A stretch of DNA of 64,000 nt, from assembly GCA_030844895.1 (NCBI GenBank), contig JAUTDX010000225.1, forward strand, positions 124,001 through 188,000, written 5' to 3'. Under the pieces are notes generated by a model, which saw nothing but the letters and a program-made list of their open reading frames with translations, was not told the DNA's origin and made no database searches. This stretch comes from Ambrosia x helenae (Eukaryota; Streptophyta; Magnoliopsida; Asterales; Asteraceae). The position numbers and the translations under genes are program-made. Shown in pieces: positions 1 to 12,050 of this stretch (position 1 is its first letter; each line of letters begins with the position of its first letter).

Positions 1-788
1 TGCTTTGGGATGGACAGTTATATCCTCGGGATGGAACTATTTGTAATGAACAAATAAAGTAGCAAAACACAAAGAACAACACTCGATCTATGAGGAAAGC
101 CCTTGATCAGTTGTAGATCGCCGGCATAAAACCTCGGGAGGAGACTAGGCCCCTGCCTTGTTTGTTAATATTAATTTGGTAAAAAGTACAACTTTGGATG
201 AGCAAATGGACGAGTGTACTAAGATTGCAATGATTGTGTGAGTGTTTATGATCAGCTAAGTGTATGTGTGTAGCTATAGTGTGAGCAATGTGTCCTATAC
301 TCATCCAATACTCCCCTTTATATAGTACATAAAGTAAACAAAGAATCCCGAGATATCCGCTAAGTAGTTAAGTTCTTTGAAGTCTTCATATGACCGTTGT
401 GGTTGTTTCATCTCAGGTAGACGTTGTAGCAACGGTTTCTTCTTGGCTAGTCATTGTTCCAGCTGTTTCCTTATTTGTCACTGATATTAAATGTATATCG
501 GTTACGACTTTGACTCCATCTTCAATCTTGGACCATGAGTTAGACTTTTATCTTTGACTTCTTCAATTAAGGATTATAATATAGACGTTGTTGAGTATGT
601 AAATCCATATTATAACTTAGTTTTACCTGCAATCATACACAAGAAAGCTAATTCGTTAGTTCATTCTCAGGATGTGCACATGCTGAAATACTGTTATATC
701 CTGAAGTCAGTTGAGTCCTTCAGCATCCTGAGGATGGAACATTAGGGATGTAGGGTAAAATCATCCTGAGGATTTTTCACCACCAACA
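1..788 (-). repeat. Element 2 3' LTR, cut by window start
   Basis: This is the reverse complement of the element 1 LTRs at 4122-5227 and 16190-17295, diverged but alignable throughout. Its U3 start reads TGTTGGTGGTG on the minus strand at 788. About 300 bp of the roughly 1.1-kb LTR lies outside the window. A TATA-like ACTATATAAAG lies on the minus strand near 316-327, at the place where the other LTRs have theirs. The plus-strand bases just beyond 788 (attgtcccaaaaa) match those upstream of the element 1 3' LTR and would hold the plus-strand primer region. Confidence 0.85.
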
Positions 789-1073
789 ATTGTCCCAAAA
801 AAATATGTTACCTTTAATATCTTTCAAGGTAAAAATATTTTTTAATCTAAATATCTTCTCTGGTGACTGATGGGATGTCTTGTCAGGATGACAACGGCTA
901 CTTTCTCGGCGCTAATTATGTGATGACCGTTACAATCATCATCTTTTGCCCTCTATATCTAGAGCTTATCCCTTCCTTTATAAATCACATCTGATTTTTT
1001 TTAGAAGGTAATTTCTCTCTTCTTTCTTTCACTTTTCTCTTTACACCTGCAAAATATTAGTAATATTCCGAAG

Positions 1074-2486
1074 ATGGCAAAAAGATCCACAAGAGCTTCG
1101 GGATTGTGGGAACTTCTAGTGACTTCATTCCCCAAAACCTCTTGAGTCATCCTGAACAGGAGATCTGTTCTTTCGACGATAAGGAGATTCAAGCCCTAAA
1201 GAACTCAAAAATCCTCCCGAGTTCTGCTGAATTTCGTCCTTATGACCCTTATGCAAGATCAGATTTGCATCTCCTACCTGGGTCTGTTTCCTGTACTTAC
1301 CATTCCTTCTAGGTTAAGGTATCCTTTTCCCAAGTTTATCAAAGATTTCTTTGATATGACTGGGATGGCTTATTCCCAAGCCATACCTAAACTTTGGAAG
1401 ATTTTGATGGTTTGTAGCAGGGTCGTTGAGGATCATGGTGTTCATCTTCAAGTGGGGGACCTGGCTCATGTTTATAAGTTGAGGACACACGGTTCCCACT
1501 GTTATATTCTTCAAGTTATAGAAAAGGATCCACCCTTTCTGAATCAGAAAGGACCTTTGGAGTGGAAGAGAATTATACCACCAGTCAAGCCAGTATGTTA
1601 TATTACAGCCTGGGGATGTTTAGTGTTTTGTTTACTAATCCTGTTATTGTCTTAGCCTCAGCCAAGAAACCTGCTTCCTTTGACCTGGATGATATTGATA
1701 GCATGGATGCCAAGGCAACCAAAGTGACCTCTCCATCTCCTTCAAGTTCCAAAATGGTTACTCCTTCATCCAACCCTCCCACATCTAGGGCTGCTGCTGC
1801 TTCAAAGAAAAGGAAGGGGAGTGATGCTACTGCCATTGCTTGTGAGATCACCCCTTTTGAGGGTTTGAGCTGTAAGGATATTTTGAGCAAGATCTCCCAA
1901 TTCACTTTTCAGGTATGGTCCTATCCTAAGGATAACACTGATATGTTTAGTGAAAAAAGGTTAGGAATACTTACCTTTTCTTTTCTCATTAGGGCCATGA
2001 ATATCTGTTAAAGTCTCTGGACGCTGTTGCTCAAGAACTTCATGAGGCCCAGACCAAGCTTGAGGACGTCCAAAAGATTTCTCATGATAAGGGAAAATAT
2101 CTTGAAAGCAAGTTGGCGGAGACTAAAGCTGAGCTGAAGAGAGTGAAGGCTGAGCATGCTAAGGCCATGTTGGATTAGGAGAAGGAGGCACAGGATCACA
2201 GGATTGAGCTCATCAAGTCTGCTACTATTTCTGTCTTTCAGGCCAGGGTGAAGATGGCTCTCCAGGCCAAGGATCCAGGTTTTGATCAGAATAACTGGGA
2301 TGTCGAAGCCTGGAAGGAGAAAATTAAGAGCCTGGGAGGAAAATAAGTGGTTATGAGCCTGTTCCTGTTGCCCATCCCGAGGATGTGGCCAAAGATCCTG
2401 AGGATGCAGAGGCGAAAGCAGCTGAGGCCAAGATTGCTAAGGTGGTGAAGGACCTTCCAGTGGGTGATGAAGGATGTGTTGACTAG
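1074..2486 (+). pseudogene. Element 2 extra ORF (putative gypsy-type transposon protein), decayed
   Basis: Plus-strand frames in this stretch align piece by piece with the minus-strand ORF at 14519-16076 of element 1. Shared pieces are the start KRSTRASG, a GTSSDFIPQNLL block, a RYPFPKFIKDFFDMTGMAYSQ block followed by WKILMVC, a Ser/Pro/Lys-rich linker with KKRKG, and an acidic coiled-coil tail with KLEDVQKISHDKGKYLESKL. The first half resembles the plant 'putative gypsy type transposon' family (PF04195) found as an extra ORF in Tat elements. Function is unknown. There are in-frame stops and at least two frame changes, and some of these may be introns (AG/GT-like joins near 1912). It is antisense to its own element. 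Confidence 0.7.
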
Positions 2487-3558
2487 GCTAGAGCCCACTT
2501 TTTTATTTGATCTTATGTGGTAGTAGTTGGTTGGAAAATTTCAGAAAATTTATTTTCGTATGTAGTAACTTAGAATATTATAAAGTTTGGGGTGGAGGGA
2601 TCTTGGTTTCAAGACGAAGCCCCAAATCTTTTATTTGACCCGGACCATAGATGTTGACCCCTGGTGGATGGGTCCTGTTTTTGGATGAAGCCAGGGGTTG
2701 AAATCAAGTTTTGACTATGATACATTAATAATATATGGTAACAATCTTTTGACGCTATCATCTTTGTGTTCTTTATTTCCTTTGACATTCTGCAAACATT
2801 AGCAAACACTTAGGGAATAAAGAAATGATAAAAAATAATACCTTTTGTATCTTCTCTGTTGAATAATTCTTCTGATCTTGCCACGTTCTTCATAAGTCCT
2901 TCTCATCGTCAGGATGGTCTTTATTATCCTGAGGAAGTCCCCAGTTTCTTCTTCATCCTTGGGATGGTCTTGCATCCTAAGGATGTCCCAGTGTAATATC
3001 TTCAAGATAGACTTTAAGTCTACAATCCTTTGTAAGAAAGAATTGAGTTTTAATAATATCATGTAAAGGAAAACTTTGTTATTATACTGGCGACTTAGGC
3101 CTTTGGTTTAACTGGGATCAAACCCCTTTGTAATAATCCTGGTGACAAGACCAATATGTAAAATCTTGAGAATAACTGGCGACAAGGCCCTTTAGGAATA
3201 ACTGGCGACAAGGCCCTGGTGACTAGACCAAATACATAAGAGACATTGAAAATGTCTAAACCTTAAGAGCTCCATCGTATATCTCAAAGATAATGAAATT
3301 GTCAGCCACTTTTACATGGACTGGTCCCACCATCCAGAAAATATACATGGGCGTCGTGTGCTCCAGGCGAGGGTTGCTAACCCAATGAGAAAGGTGAAAA
3401 CCTTTAAACTTTAGGAAGGTGTCAGACACCTTAACGGACGAGAGGGTGGCCAACCCCCTAGTCTTCTAAGCATTCCATCTTCAGGATGGTACTGCAAAAT
3501 TCTCAGGATGGACTATTTCTAGACCATGTTTAGTAAAAATATAATCGATCGAAATAAA
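2487..3558 (-). repeat. Element 2 spacer between pol and extra ORF, with GGCGACAAGGCC repeats
   Basis: No convincing gene. Around 3085-3235 the motif CTGGCGACAAGGCC (and CTGGTGACAAG) recurs about five times at short spacing. The same motif in reverse complement forms a cleaner array in element 1 (13736-13905). The rest is AT-rich, with stretches such as 2625-2710 that are mirrored in element 1 at 14270-14410. The region is the hypervariable 3' spacer typical of Tat elements. Confidence 0.6.
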
Positions 3559-4116
3559 TTAAGGATAAGTACTTACATATGGAGATGATCCATCTCTATC
3601 AGCCTTCACCTTCATCCCACCTGTGATTCGGACCATGGTTTGTCTTCCAGAGAGATCAGTCACATGCATCCCTAGGCATGGTAGTATTTTAAGTGAATAG
3701 CATTCCAAGCCCTTGGTAAAATCTCTCATTCCATTGTTGATAACCAATATGCTCCTTCACCAGCTTCAGAATCGATCAAGTATGGACCTTCCCACTTGGG
3801 AGCTAACTTACCATCGCTTGGTTTTGTTGTATTTTGGAAGGTTTTTCTTAATACCAAGTCTCCTTCTTGAAATCTTCTTATCCTGATATTCTTGTTGTAA
3901 GCTTTAGCAATCCTTTGTTGATATGCTGCCATTCTTACTTTAGTAGCATCCTTGAGTTCATCCATAGTTTCCAAATCCTGTAGTAATGCTTCGAAATTGG
4001 TAGTTGCATCCTGAAGATGTTTCCGTGCTGTAGGCATGACCATCTCTGTTGACATCATTGCTTTTGTTCCAAAGACCAAAGAGAAAGGCGTCTAACCAGT
4101 AGCATTCTTGGAAGTA
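3559..4116 (-). pseudogene. Element 2 integrase C-terminal part
   Basis: The minus-strand reading contains the integrase C-terminal region of Tat elements: a SLVFG-like patch (here MVFGTKAM), a run of Q/D/L residues, MAAYQQRIAKAYNKNIR, then the RRFQEGDLVLRK motif typical of gypsy integrase C-termini and KWEGPYLI. It continues the integrase that breaks off at 17301; the two were one gene before element 1 inserted. The C-terminal frame runs on to a stop at 3559 with a frame change near 3740. Confidence 0.8.
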
Positions 4117-4121
4117 GTCCT
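4117..4121. repeat. Target-site duplication of element 1, left copy (GTCCT)
   Basis: GTCCT directly precedes the 5' LTR and recurs at 17296-17300 directly after the 3' LTR. Joining the two flanks restores the minus-strand integrase reading of element 2. Confidence 0.9.
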
Positions 4122-5227
4122 TCTTGTGGGTGAAATCTTCAGGATAGCACTAACCTATATTTTCTGTAGCATCCTCAGGATACTGAAGGACTGGTCAGGC
4201 TTCAGGATGTAACAACATTCTGACCTATGTGCATCCTGAGGATAGACAAACGAACTATCTTATTGTTATATGAATGCAGGATGATTTTACCTCATATTCT
4301 CTGAGTAACATCCTCAGGATGCTAAAGGACTAAGCAGGGTTCAGGATGTAACAGTGTTCTCACCTCTGTGCATCCTGAGGATGGACTAACGAATTATCTT
4401 ATTATGATAGTATTGCAGGTACACTTAATCATTATTAAGGCTTGTAACTCCTCCCTAACGGCTATATTGACTCATTTAAGTCAGAGGAGCTGATCATTGA
4501 AGAGCTATGCGTGTGGAACAAGTCCAAGCTCAAAGAAGAAGTCAAACTTGTAACCGACAAGCATTAAATATAGGAGAGAAAGGAGGAAACAACCATATAA
4601 CAACTATATTCAGTTGAAACAACTGCTGCAACGGTCATATTCAGTTGAAACAACACAACGGTCACCTGAAGCCATCAAAGACCTTAACTACTTAGCGGAT
4701 ATCGTGGGATTCTTTGTTTACTTCATGTACTATATAAATGGGAGTATTGGACGAGTATAGGACACATTCCATACACTATAGCTACACACATACACTTAGC
4801 TAATCAGAAACACTCTCACAATCATTGTAATCTTAGTACACTCGTCCATTTGCTCATCCAAAGTTGTATTTTTTTACCTAATTAATATTAACAAACAAGG
4901 CAGGGGCCTAGTCTCCTCCCGAGGTTTTATGCCGGCGATCTACAACTGATCAAGGCTTTCCTCATAGATCGAGTGTTGTTCTTTATGTTTTATTACTTTA
5001 TTTGTTTATTATAAACAGTTCCATCCCGCGGATATAACTATCCATCCCAAAGCAAATCTAGGCCATCCCAAGTATAGTTGTCACTTATTAACTTCTTTAG
5101 CATCCTGATACACCATTTTCATAATACAACTGAGTTTTTAACATATTTCACACATTTAGCACTCTACCTCACTTTTACTAATTTGGAATACAAAATTATT
5201 TCTACTAGGTAATTTTTGACCAAAACA
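4122..5227 (+). repeat. Element 1 5' LTR
   Basis: It begins TCTTGTGGGTG (TGTTGTGGGTG in the 3' LTR, so the second base has mutated) and ends ACCAAAACA. The U3 part holds palindromic CATCCTCAGGAT or CATCCTGAGGAT motifs at about 4168, 4229, 4309 and 4370. A TATA box lies at 4729-4738. The 3' LTR at 16190-17295 has the same length. Confidence 0.92.
4729..4738 (+). promoter_or_regulatory. LTR TATA box (element 1, 5' LTR)
   Basis: ACTATATAAATGGG is conserved at the same place in the 3' LTR and, in variant form, in the element 2 LTR. This placement in mid-LTR fits a U3/R boundary shortly downstream. Confidence 0.6.
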
Positions 5228-5230
5228 ATT

Positions 5231-5248
5231 TGGCGCCCACCGTGGGGC
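5231..5248 (+). other. Primer-binding site of element 1
   Basis: TGGCGCCCACCGTGGGGC lies three bases after the LTR end (5227). It starts with TGG, as expected for pairing with a tRNA CCA end. I do not assign the tRNA. This PBS form is familiar from plant Tat-type gypsy elements. Confidence 0.7.
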
Positions 5249-5322
5249 AAGTGGTGTTATTTTAACAAAAAACTTTGTTAAAACTTTTTCTCAGTTAACT
5301 CATTTTACGAATCTTGACAACT

Positions 5323-7662
5323 ATGTCTTCCTCCCAGAAATCTGTGTCTTCTTCCACACCATCCACAACCTCTGCCAAAAATGTGACTCTACCACCTCCT
5401 CCTACCGTTCCCAAGAGTTCTGCACAAATTACCAGGATTGTTGCTCCTAATACTGCTAGATCTGGGATGGCAACATCTGGATCCACTCCTCCTGTTTTCA
5501 TGTCAAATAATGAGCTCCTTTCTATGTTTGCAATGGTGAAGGATCAAATAAAGCAACAACAGGATACCAACCAGATGCTGATGAGAGAAATTCAATCTCT
5601 CAAAACATCCTCAAAGAGACCGGCTGAAGACATGGGGACACCATTGCAGCCTAGAGTGTTGGATTTCAATTCTGGCATCTCTGGGGGCATTCATCATGGA
5701 GATTTCATCACCATAAGCACTGGATTCTCTGCACCAGAAACTGTTTCATCACCCAGGATGGCTACAACCAGAGATGCATGATACACTGCCTAGCCATCTC
5801 GAGGATATGTTGTGGAGCCATCTCGAGGATATACCACCGAACCATCCCGAGGATACAACAATGGTAACAATTTAAGTTCCAGTACCTTTGCTACTAACGA
5901 TGTTGCTTTTTTGCAGGATACAGGTATAAGTCCACAGTTGGCAAGAGAGCTTCGGAAAATCAAGGATATGGTATCTAGTGTGCCAGGGATAATGCAGCCC
6001 ATCCCTGAGGTATCTACAGCATGTCACAGGGTGTCTCGCTTTGCACCTCCAATATGTGATGCTGAGATTCCAAAGAGATTCCATACTCCAAGCATGAAGC
6101 TTTATGATGGATCTACTGATCCTGAAGAGCATGTAGCACAATACAGGGAAAGGATGGAAATAAACCCCGTTCCAGCAAACTTGAAAGAAGCATGTTTATG
6201 CAAAGGATTTGGTTCTACCCTCATTGGTCCAGCCTTAAAATGGCTACTGAGTGTTCCTCCCTATTCAATTACTTCTTTTGCACATTTGATTAACATGTTT
6301 AATAATCAGTTTTCTTGCAGTCGAACATTTGAATGTTTGACAAGTGATTTGTACAGGGTGACACAACCACAGGGAGAATCGTTAAGGGAATATATCACAA
6401 GGTTTGGGAAGGAAGCACTTAACATCCCAAACCTAGATGTCACAATAGCAGTGCAAGCCTTCAAGATGGGACTACAGAAGGATTCGTCTTTCTATAAAGA
6501 ATTGGTGATGAACCCTTGTAGGAATCTCGATGAAGTTCGGAATAGAGCTTTAAGATTCATCCGTCTTGAAGATGACAAGAAGATACAGGAGAGGATAGAG
6601 ACATCCTCAAGATACAACAATCCTAATCGGAAGTCCACTTCCACATACGAACCTTACAAACATGAACCATATGCTAGACCTGATAGTAAAAAGGTTAATA
6701 TGGTTGAGGATGACGATGAAGAGGATTGTCCTAAACTTTCGGACTATTGTTTTTCTGTGGATGTAACAGGTTTAATGTACGCTATGAAGAATCTTGGAGA
6801 CAAAGCAAGATGGCCAAGGAAAGATAACAAGTCAGGATGGAAGGACAAATCCAAATGGTGTGCTTTCCACGAAGATTTTGGACACGTTACTGAAGATTGC
6901 ATTGCTTTGAGAAAAGAAATAGCATATCTCCTAAGCAAGGGCCATCTTAAGGATCTGCTGGACAGAAAAAAGTACTCAAAGATTAAGGATAGCACTGGCA
7001 TCCCAGAAAGGGCAACATCTCAACCCAAGGATGCTGGCATTATTAATTTTATTTCAGGAGGATCAGATATTTGTGGGACATCCTACTCATCAGCCAAAAG
7101 GCATGCAAGAGAAATGAAATCAAAAAAAGGAGAAAGACCCACAAAAACTACCATCCTGATGAATGCAAAAGTGATTAGCTTTGAAGAAGAAGATCGAGAA
7201 AACGTTCTAGAGCCTCACCATGATGGTTTGGTCATTACTTTATATATTGCTAACCATTTTGTTCGCGGGATATTAATAGATGGAGGGAGTTCAGTTAACA
7301 TAATACAGCTGGAAGCCCTCAAAAGGATGAACATCCCTGAGACCGAGATAGTGGCTAGATCATCTGTCTTGGTTGGCTTCAGCGGAGAGACCAAGAACAC
7401 AGTTGGTGATATTAAACTACCTGTGTATGTCGAGGGAATGAACTCTATCCAAAGATTCTGTGTGATAGATTCGTTATCCAATTACAACGTTATCCTAGGG
7501 AGACCTTGGATACATGACATGCAAGTAGTACCATCGACATATCACCAATGTGTAAAGCTACCAACTCCATGGGGAGTCATCAAAGTCAACAGTGACCAGC
7601 AAGAAGCAAAGGATTGCTACACAACATCAATGAAGGATTCATCCCAGTCGAAACAAGCATAG
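5323..7662 (+). pseudogene. Element 1 gag-protease
   Basis: The chosen start is the first ATG (5323) after the PBS. The frame is open except for TGA at 5779-5781 and TAG at 5791-5793, which lie in a linker with a threefold PSRGY repeat just downstream; the element 2 copy has sense codons there. The capsid-type retrotransposon gag region follows (about 6090-6600, including DGSTDPEEHVAQYRERME). A zinc-knuckle-like C-F-H-E-D-F-G-H-x-T-E-D-C patch lies near 6855. An aspartic protease core, LIDGGSSVNII, lies near 7275; GRPWIHDM lies further on. Gag would package the RNA and PR would process the polyprotein. RT does not follow. Confidence 0.85.
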
Positions 7663-7781
7663 CAGTTAAAGCAAGATGCATAGTGCCATCCTCAGGATGT
7701 CAAAGCACATTCTGACCAAGATGACAAATCAGTCTGCCTCGATGAAAATAACAAGGATATCACTGTGCAAAGGATGACAGG
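7663..7781 (+). other. PR-RT linker of element 1 ending in a large deletion
   Basis: It contains a CATCCTCAGGATG palindrome and a segment equal to the element 2 linker, up to CACTGTGCAA at 7770. There it jumps to AGGATGACAGGCAGG, which in element 2 lies at the end of the RT region (about 18340). About 850 bp covering the RT domain are therefore missing. Confidence 0.75.
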
Positions 7782-7786
7782 CAGGA

Positions 7787-10284
7787 TGTAACAACCTGAC
7801 CCGAGGGGGGGGGGGGCTGGACGTTACGACAGTTTGGTAACATACTTGCACAACGGACGCAACGTTAACTAATATTTAATATTCATACAATTTCTAATTC
7901 AAAAATATAAATACATAACTTAAATAAATAAACTAATAACTATGCAGGGACGAATCGCGGCGGTCGTCGAAGCAGTTAATGAGGTGTAGTCCACTAGCCG
8001 ATCCGATCTCTAACCCGCTTATCTCTAGATGCTCTAACCGCAACACATATGGCCGATTCTTCTAACCAGAAAACCTCTAATCCGCTACTAGCAAGCATAT
8101 ACCTCACGGTTGCCATCCATCCATTTGCAGTACCTGAACACATGCTTAAAAGAGTTTTGGGTCAACAATTACGCTGGTGAGTCCGTGTAAGTAATAAGTG
8201 GATCCAAAACAGTTTAACAGTTCAAAAACCAGTTTACACAGTTCAACACAGTTTAACACACGTGATGTACAAGCGACACCTCAAACCTAACACGGAATCT
8301 ATCTACTGCCATTATAGATTCCCCTGGCAAAATACATGTCACAACGGCCCACAGGCCTTAGTGGAGGGTTTTCCGGGCTTCCGGATCCACTGTGTGTGGG
8401 GGTTTCCCCAAGTAGCGCTACCCACATATTAAGTGGCCCAATCCCCTGGGTTAATGAGTGTCGGTATGGTTATTCGGCAGCAACTATCTTGTCACATCAA
8501 ACAGGTTTATAACAAGGAAGCATGCATTCACCCCAAAACAGTAAAACAGAAAAAGGGGAATGGTACACGGAACTCACCTCGACAGCGTATCACGTCACAT
8601 CATCATATAGCTTTCCAAGTCAAGGTTCGATCTATAAATCACTAGCAAGTTCCTATTCAAGTTATAAATATTAGTGCGTATAACCAGCATCATGGTTACA
8701 CGTGTGGGCGGCTAGGACCTTTACTTATATTCATAATTTACTTGTCGTGCTTAGTGTCTTGTGTCCCAATAGTATAAATAACCAAGTTTTGTGTAGAGAT
8801 TAATAACTAATAACATTTCTCTAATCTTTTAAGTTCCAAATGTTAGGTTGATAGTATGTAAATACACCCATGGTTATTACAGTACGATTATCCTTTATCC
8901 ATTCATATTGTTGGTTCCTATATCTTGAAGGCATTATATTTAATATTCTATGTATACTTGTGTCATGTCTATTATCCGAAATCCAATACCTGTGTCATGT
9001 CTATTGTCCAGATCCAAGTCTTATAAACTGTCCAACTTATACTTTATATCTCATAGATTCATAGGTTTTGAATTATGGTCCAATGTTCAAATCATCAATT
9101 TCCATACTCTTCATCTTGTCCTTATCTCATTATATGTTTGTTTACCTTCTAGTTTGTATCTTACAGATTTTATATATTATTAGTCCATTATCTAGTTTAT
9201 ACACTCGGGTCGGTTCAATGTGTTAGTCGAAGTCCCACACGTGTTACCGAGTATTATTAATAATTAATGTTGAAATGGTTTAGGTTCTCGCTATTATTTA
9301 TACCTCTCGGATCCCCTCTGTTGACTGAGTCCTCTGTCTGTTGACTTTTGTTGACTGACCCTTGACTGGCGTTGACCAAGTCAACTGGGTTTGGTCCTAC
9401 CCCCTTCGGCTCCTTCCCCAACCTCTACCTTACAACCATAATTAATTTTAGAGCACCACATCACCACCATAACCACCACTGTGACCACCTTCTTCCTCCA
9501 TCATAATGTTCACACAAAATCCCCAACATTGACTTAGCTAATAATAATAGTTAGTAAATGAAAAGGAAAAGTAAGGATGTTATCTAAACTTACAATCCTA
9601 CTGGAACCCTAGCCGCCACCATCACCGTCATCGTCTTCCTCTGCGTCTCTTCCTCTTTCTACCCGACTATCTTCTCTCACTGCTCTGTTCTGCTCCGCTC
9701 CCTCTCTGCTCTTCTTCGAACTCTCTCTCTCCTCTCTTTCAGATCTCTCTCTCTCTCTCTCTGTAACTAACGGATGAGTGTGGGTGTTGGTGTGAGATAG
9801 CTAAGAGGTGGAGATAACTGTTGTAGGTGGTGCCGCTGAATACGATGGACGGAGCTCTGCCATGAGCCACCGACTCCTTCTTCCAGATCCACTCCCTCTC
9901 TCTCTGCAATATTTGTGTGGGTGTTGTGTTATGGAAACAGAATGGTTGGGCAGGGGTGGTTTGGGTTTATATATAACTTAATGATTGATGGTTTTTAACT
10001 AAACCATCTACACCAATGGTTTGGTGTGGTGTGTTGTCACCATGAGGGGAGGACAAGTGTCCTCCCTTGGTGACTCATTATAGTGTGTCGGGCGGGTTCG
10101 TTAACGGGTGTTGGTTTGGTCTCGTATCGTACACTCGTATAATAATAATCCATTCGACAAAATAATTATAAAATACTTTCGGTTTCGGTTTCGTATTTGT
10201 ATACTTCTTGTTATTATTACGTAGTTCCTCGTCGTTTTACTTTTAGTCGCGAAAAATTTTGGGCCCTAGATCCGGGGTGTTACA
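7787..10284 (-). mobile_element. Solo LTR A (chromovirus-type), with CAGGA target duplications
   Basis: The left end is TGTAACAACC and the right end GGGTGTTACA. The 5-bp CAGGA sits at 7782-7786 and 10285-10289, and removing the insert restores the gypsy pol sequence. On the minus strand it starts TGTAACACCCCGGATC, like Tekay/Del-type LTRs, and it is homologous in inverted orientation to the LTR at 42246-43984 (compare 8240-8460 with 43250-43500). No internal coding region is present, so it is a solo LTR of 2498 bp. It holds a (TC)n run near 9740-9765 and a G-homopolymer near 7804. Confidence 0.85.
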
Positions 10285-10628
10285 CAGGATAGCAGCCTTA
10301 AACAGATTCATCTCAAAATCCTCAGAGAAGTGTAAAGAATTCTATGACATCCTGAAGAAAAATAGTAAATTCGACTGGGGACAAAGCACGAGGATGCATT
10401 GAAAATATTGAAAGAATATCTTGCAGCAGCTCCACTCCTTATGAAACCTGATGATGGCGAGCCTCTCAAGTTATACCTTGCAGTTTCTAGGAATGCAATA
10501 AGTCCAGTCCTGGTAAAAGACTTCGAAGGTCAACAGCATCCTGTCTATTATGTAAGTAAAACTCTATTGGATGCTGAAACCAGGTATTCTCATCTTGAAA
10601 AACTAATTTTAGCTTTGATTATGGCATC
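10285..10628 (+). pseudogene. Element 1 RT/RNase H connection fragment
   Basis: The frames read ALNRFIS, KCKEFYDIL, LLMKPDDGEPLKLYLAVS and YYVSKTLLDAETRYSHLEKL, which is the RT thumb-to-RNase H segment of gypsy pol. The matching segment of element 2 is at 18095-18330. A one-base change near 10385 shifts the frame. It is interrupted at 10628 by solo LTR B and resumes at 12051. Confidence 0.8.
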
Positions 10629-12050
10629 TGTAACACCCCAACCGATGGCGGAAACATCGGGATGTCACGTATTGATGATTGTTCAATAGCTCATGGTAAT
10701 ACATATGTTTAAATAATCATTTATTACATTACAATATTGAATTACATTACGGTCTAATACATCAAACAAACAAATGAAACTTAAAACTTCAAATAACTCC
10801 TCATGCTAGCTCTAGACTTCAAGCATCAATATTTCCTGTTGAGTTTGGAAAAATGGGGGGGGGGGTCAACTAGAAGTTGGTGAGAATACATAAGCCATGT
10901 CAAGCAATTAAGTTTAAAAAAATAAAAGTTTAGCAATTCATATGTCTATCGTAAGTTTAAGTCTACATGAATAAACATGAAATGTTGAATCGACATAATC
11001 AAACCTCCGAGTAGTTTAGGTCTATCCCGTCATCCACGGTTCACCTTAATAATATGTTGGAACGATAAAAATCACCCACGCTACCTATGTAGGAGGTACA
11101 CGTATCCGGGTGGGATTGTCAATCCAATAGATCTATTATTGAGTATCGCCGGCTTGGCCATAGCTAATGATTATGTAATGTTGAAACTCGTTGAAACTGT
11201 TGTTGTTGTTGTCTAAATCATGAGGCATTAAAGTTTACAACTAGACATGCATGTAGAATTGCTTAAGTATAATGTTGCAAGTATGAAGAATTGCATAAAC
11301 ATGGTTACGTAAACTCACATTGGCTAAGGTGAATTATCTTCTAAGTGTTGTGAATGTATGCGAGGCGAATCCCAAAGACTCAACAACGTAGCTAGTCCAA
11401 ATTGAAGAAACGAAAAAGAAAGAATATCAAGCTTCCAATTCGCCAATTACAAGAGCTTATAATCAAAGCTTCAATTGTAGAAGTAATAGACTATAGAAGA
11501 AAGGTATGAGGGAAAGTTTAATCGAATTGAAACAATCGATTTAGAGGTGCCAAGTATAATGGTCATAGGTGGGTTTTTATACTAGTTTTGGATTCAATTA
11601 GCCATTAAAATTGGTCAACACCATAAAGTAAGGTTTTATGATGAATTGACTATTTGACTAAGACTTTGACTGTTTGACTAAGACTTTGACTAGGACTTTG
11701 ATATATATATATATATATATTTATTTTGAAATGAATTTATATCTTCCTTGCTTGAGATTATAAATGTAATTGGAAAAATGATTAGCTTTAATTAAGAAAT
11801 AAAAAAAATCATTAGTTAGAATTAGAAAATAAAAACACCGTCTTATAAAATGACAATTTTATAAATAGAATTAGGATAGGACATATGTCATGATTGAAGA
11901 TTTTTTTTTTTTGAAGTACAATGATAAAATGAACTTAGAAAAATAGAGTGCACGGATAAAGATAAGAATACTTAGAAATAAATTAGACTTTATATCATGG
12001 ATCGGGAAATACTTTAATGCAAAATAAATGGGAAAATTCGTGAGGTTACA
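10629..12050 (-). mobile_element. Solo LTR B (chromovirus-type), with GCATC target duplications
   Basis: The left end is TGTAACACCCC and the right end GAGGTTACA. GCATC sits at 10624-10628 and 12051-12055. Joining the flanks restores the RNase H reading (MAS then TKLRHYF). On the minus strand it starts TGTAACCTCACGAATTTT and ends with GTTTCCGCCATCGG before GGGGTGTTACA, like the ends of the element 4 LTR. It is 1422 bp with no coding region. It contains (AT)n near 11700-11720 and poly-T near 11910, plus a G-homopolymer near 10855. Confidence 0.87.

Noticed and set aside
7803..7815. Long G or C homopolymers (also near 10853, 44073 and 44486)
   Set aside because: Each sits in decayed element sequence; they may be real slippage or sequencing artefacts and show no structure beyond the run.
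9601..9780. Possible coding exon in the CT-rich stretch of solo LTR A
   Set aside because: Low-complexity TC-rich sequence within an LTR; no protein similarity.
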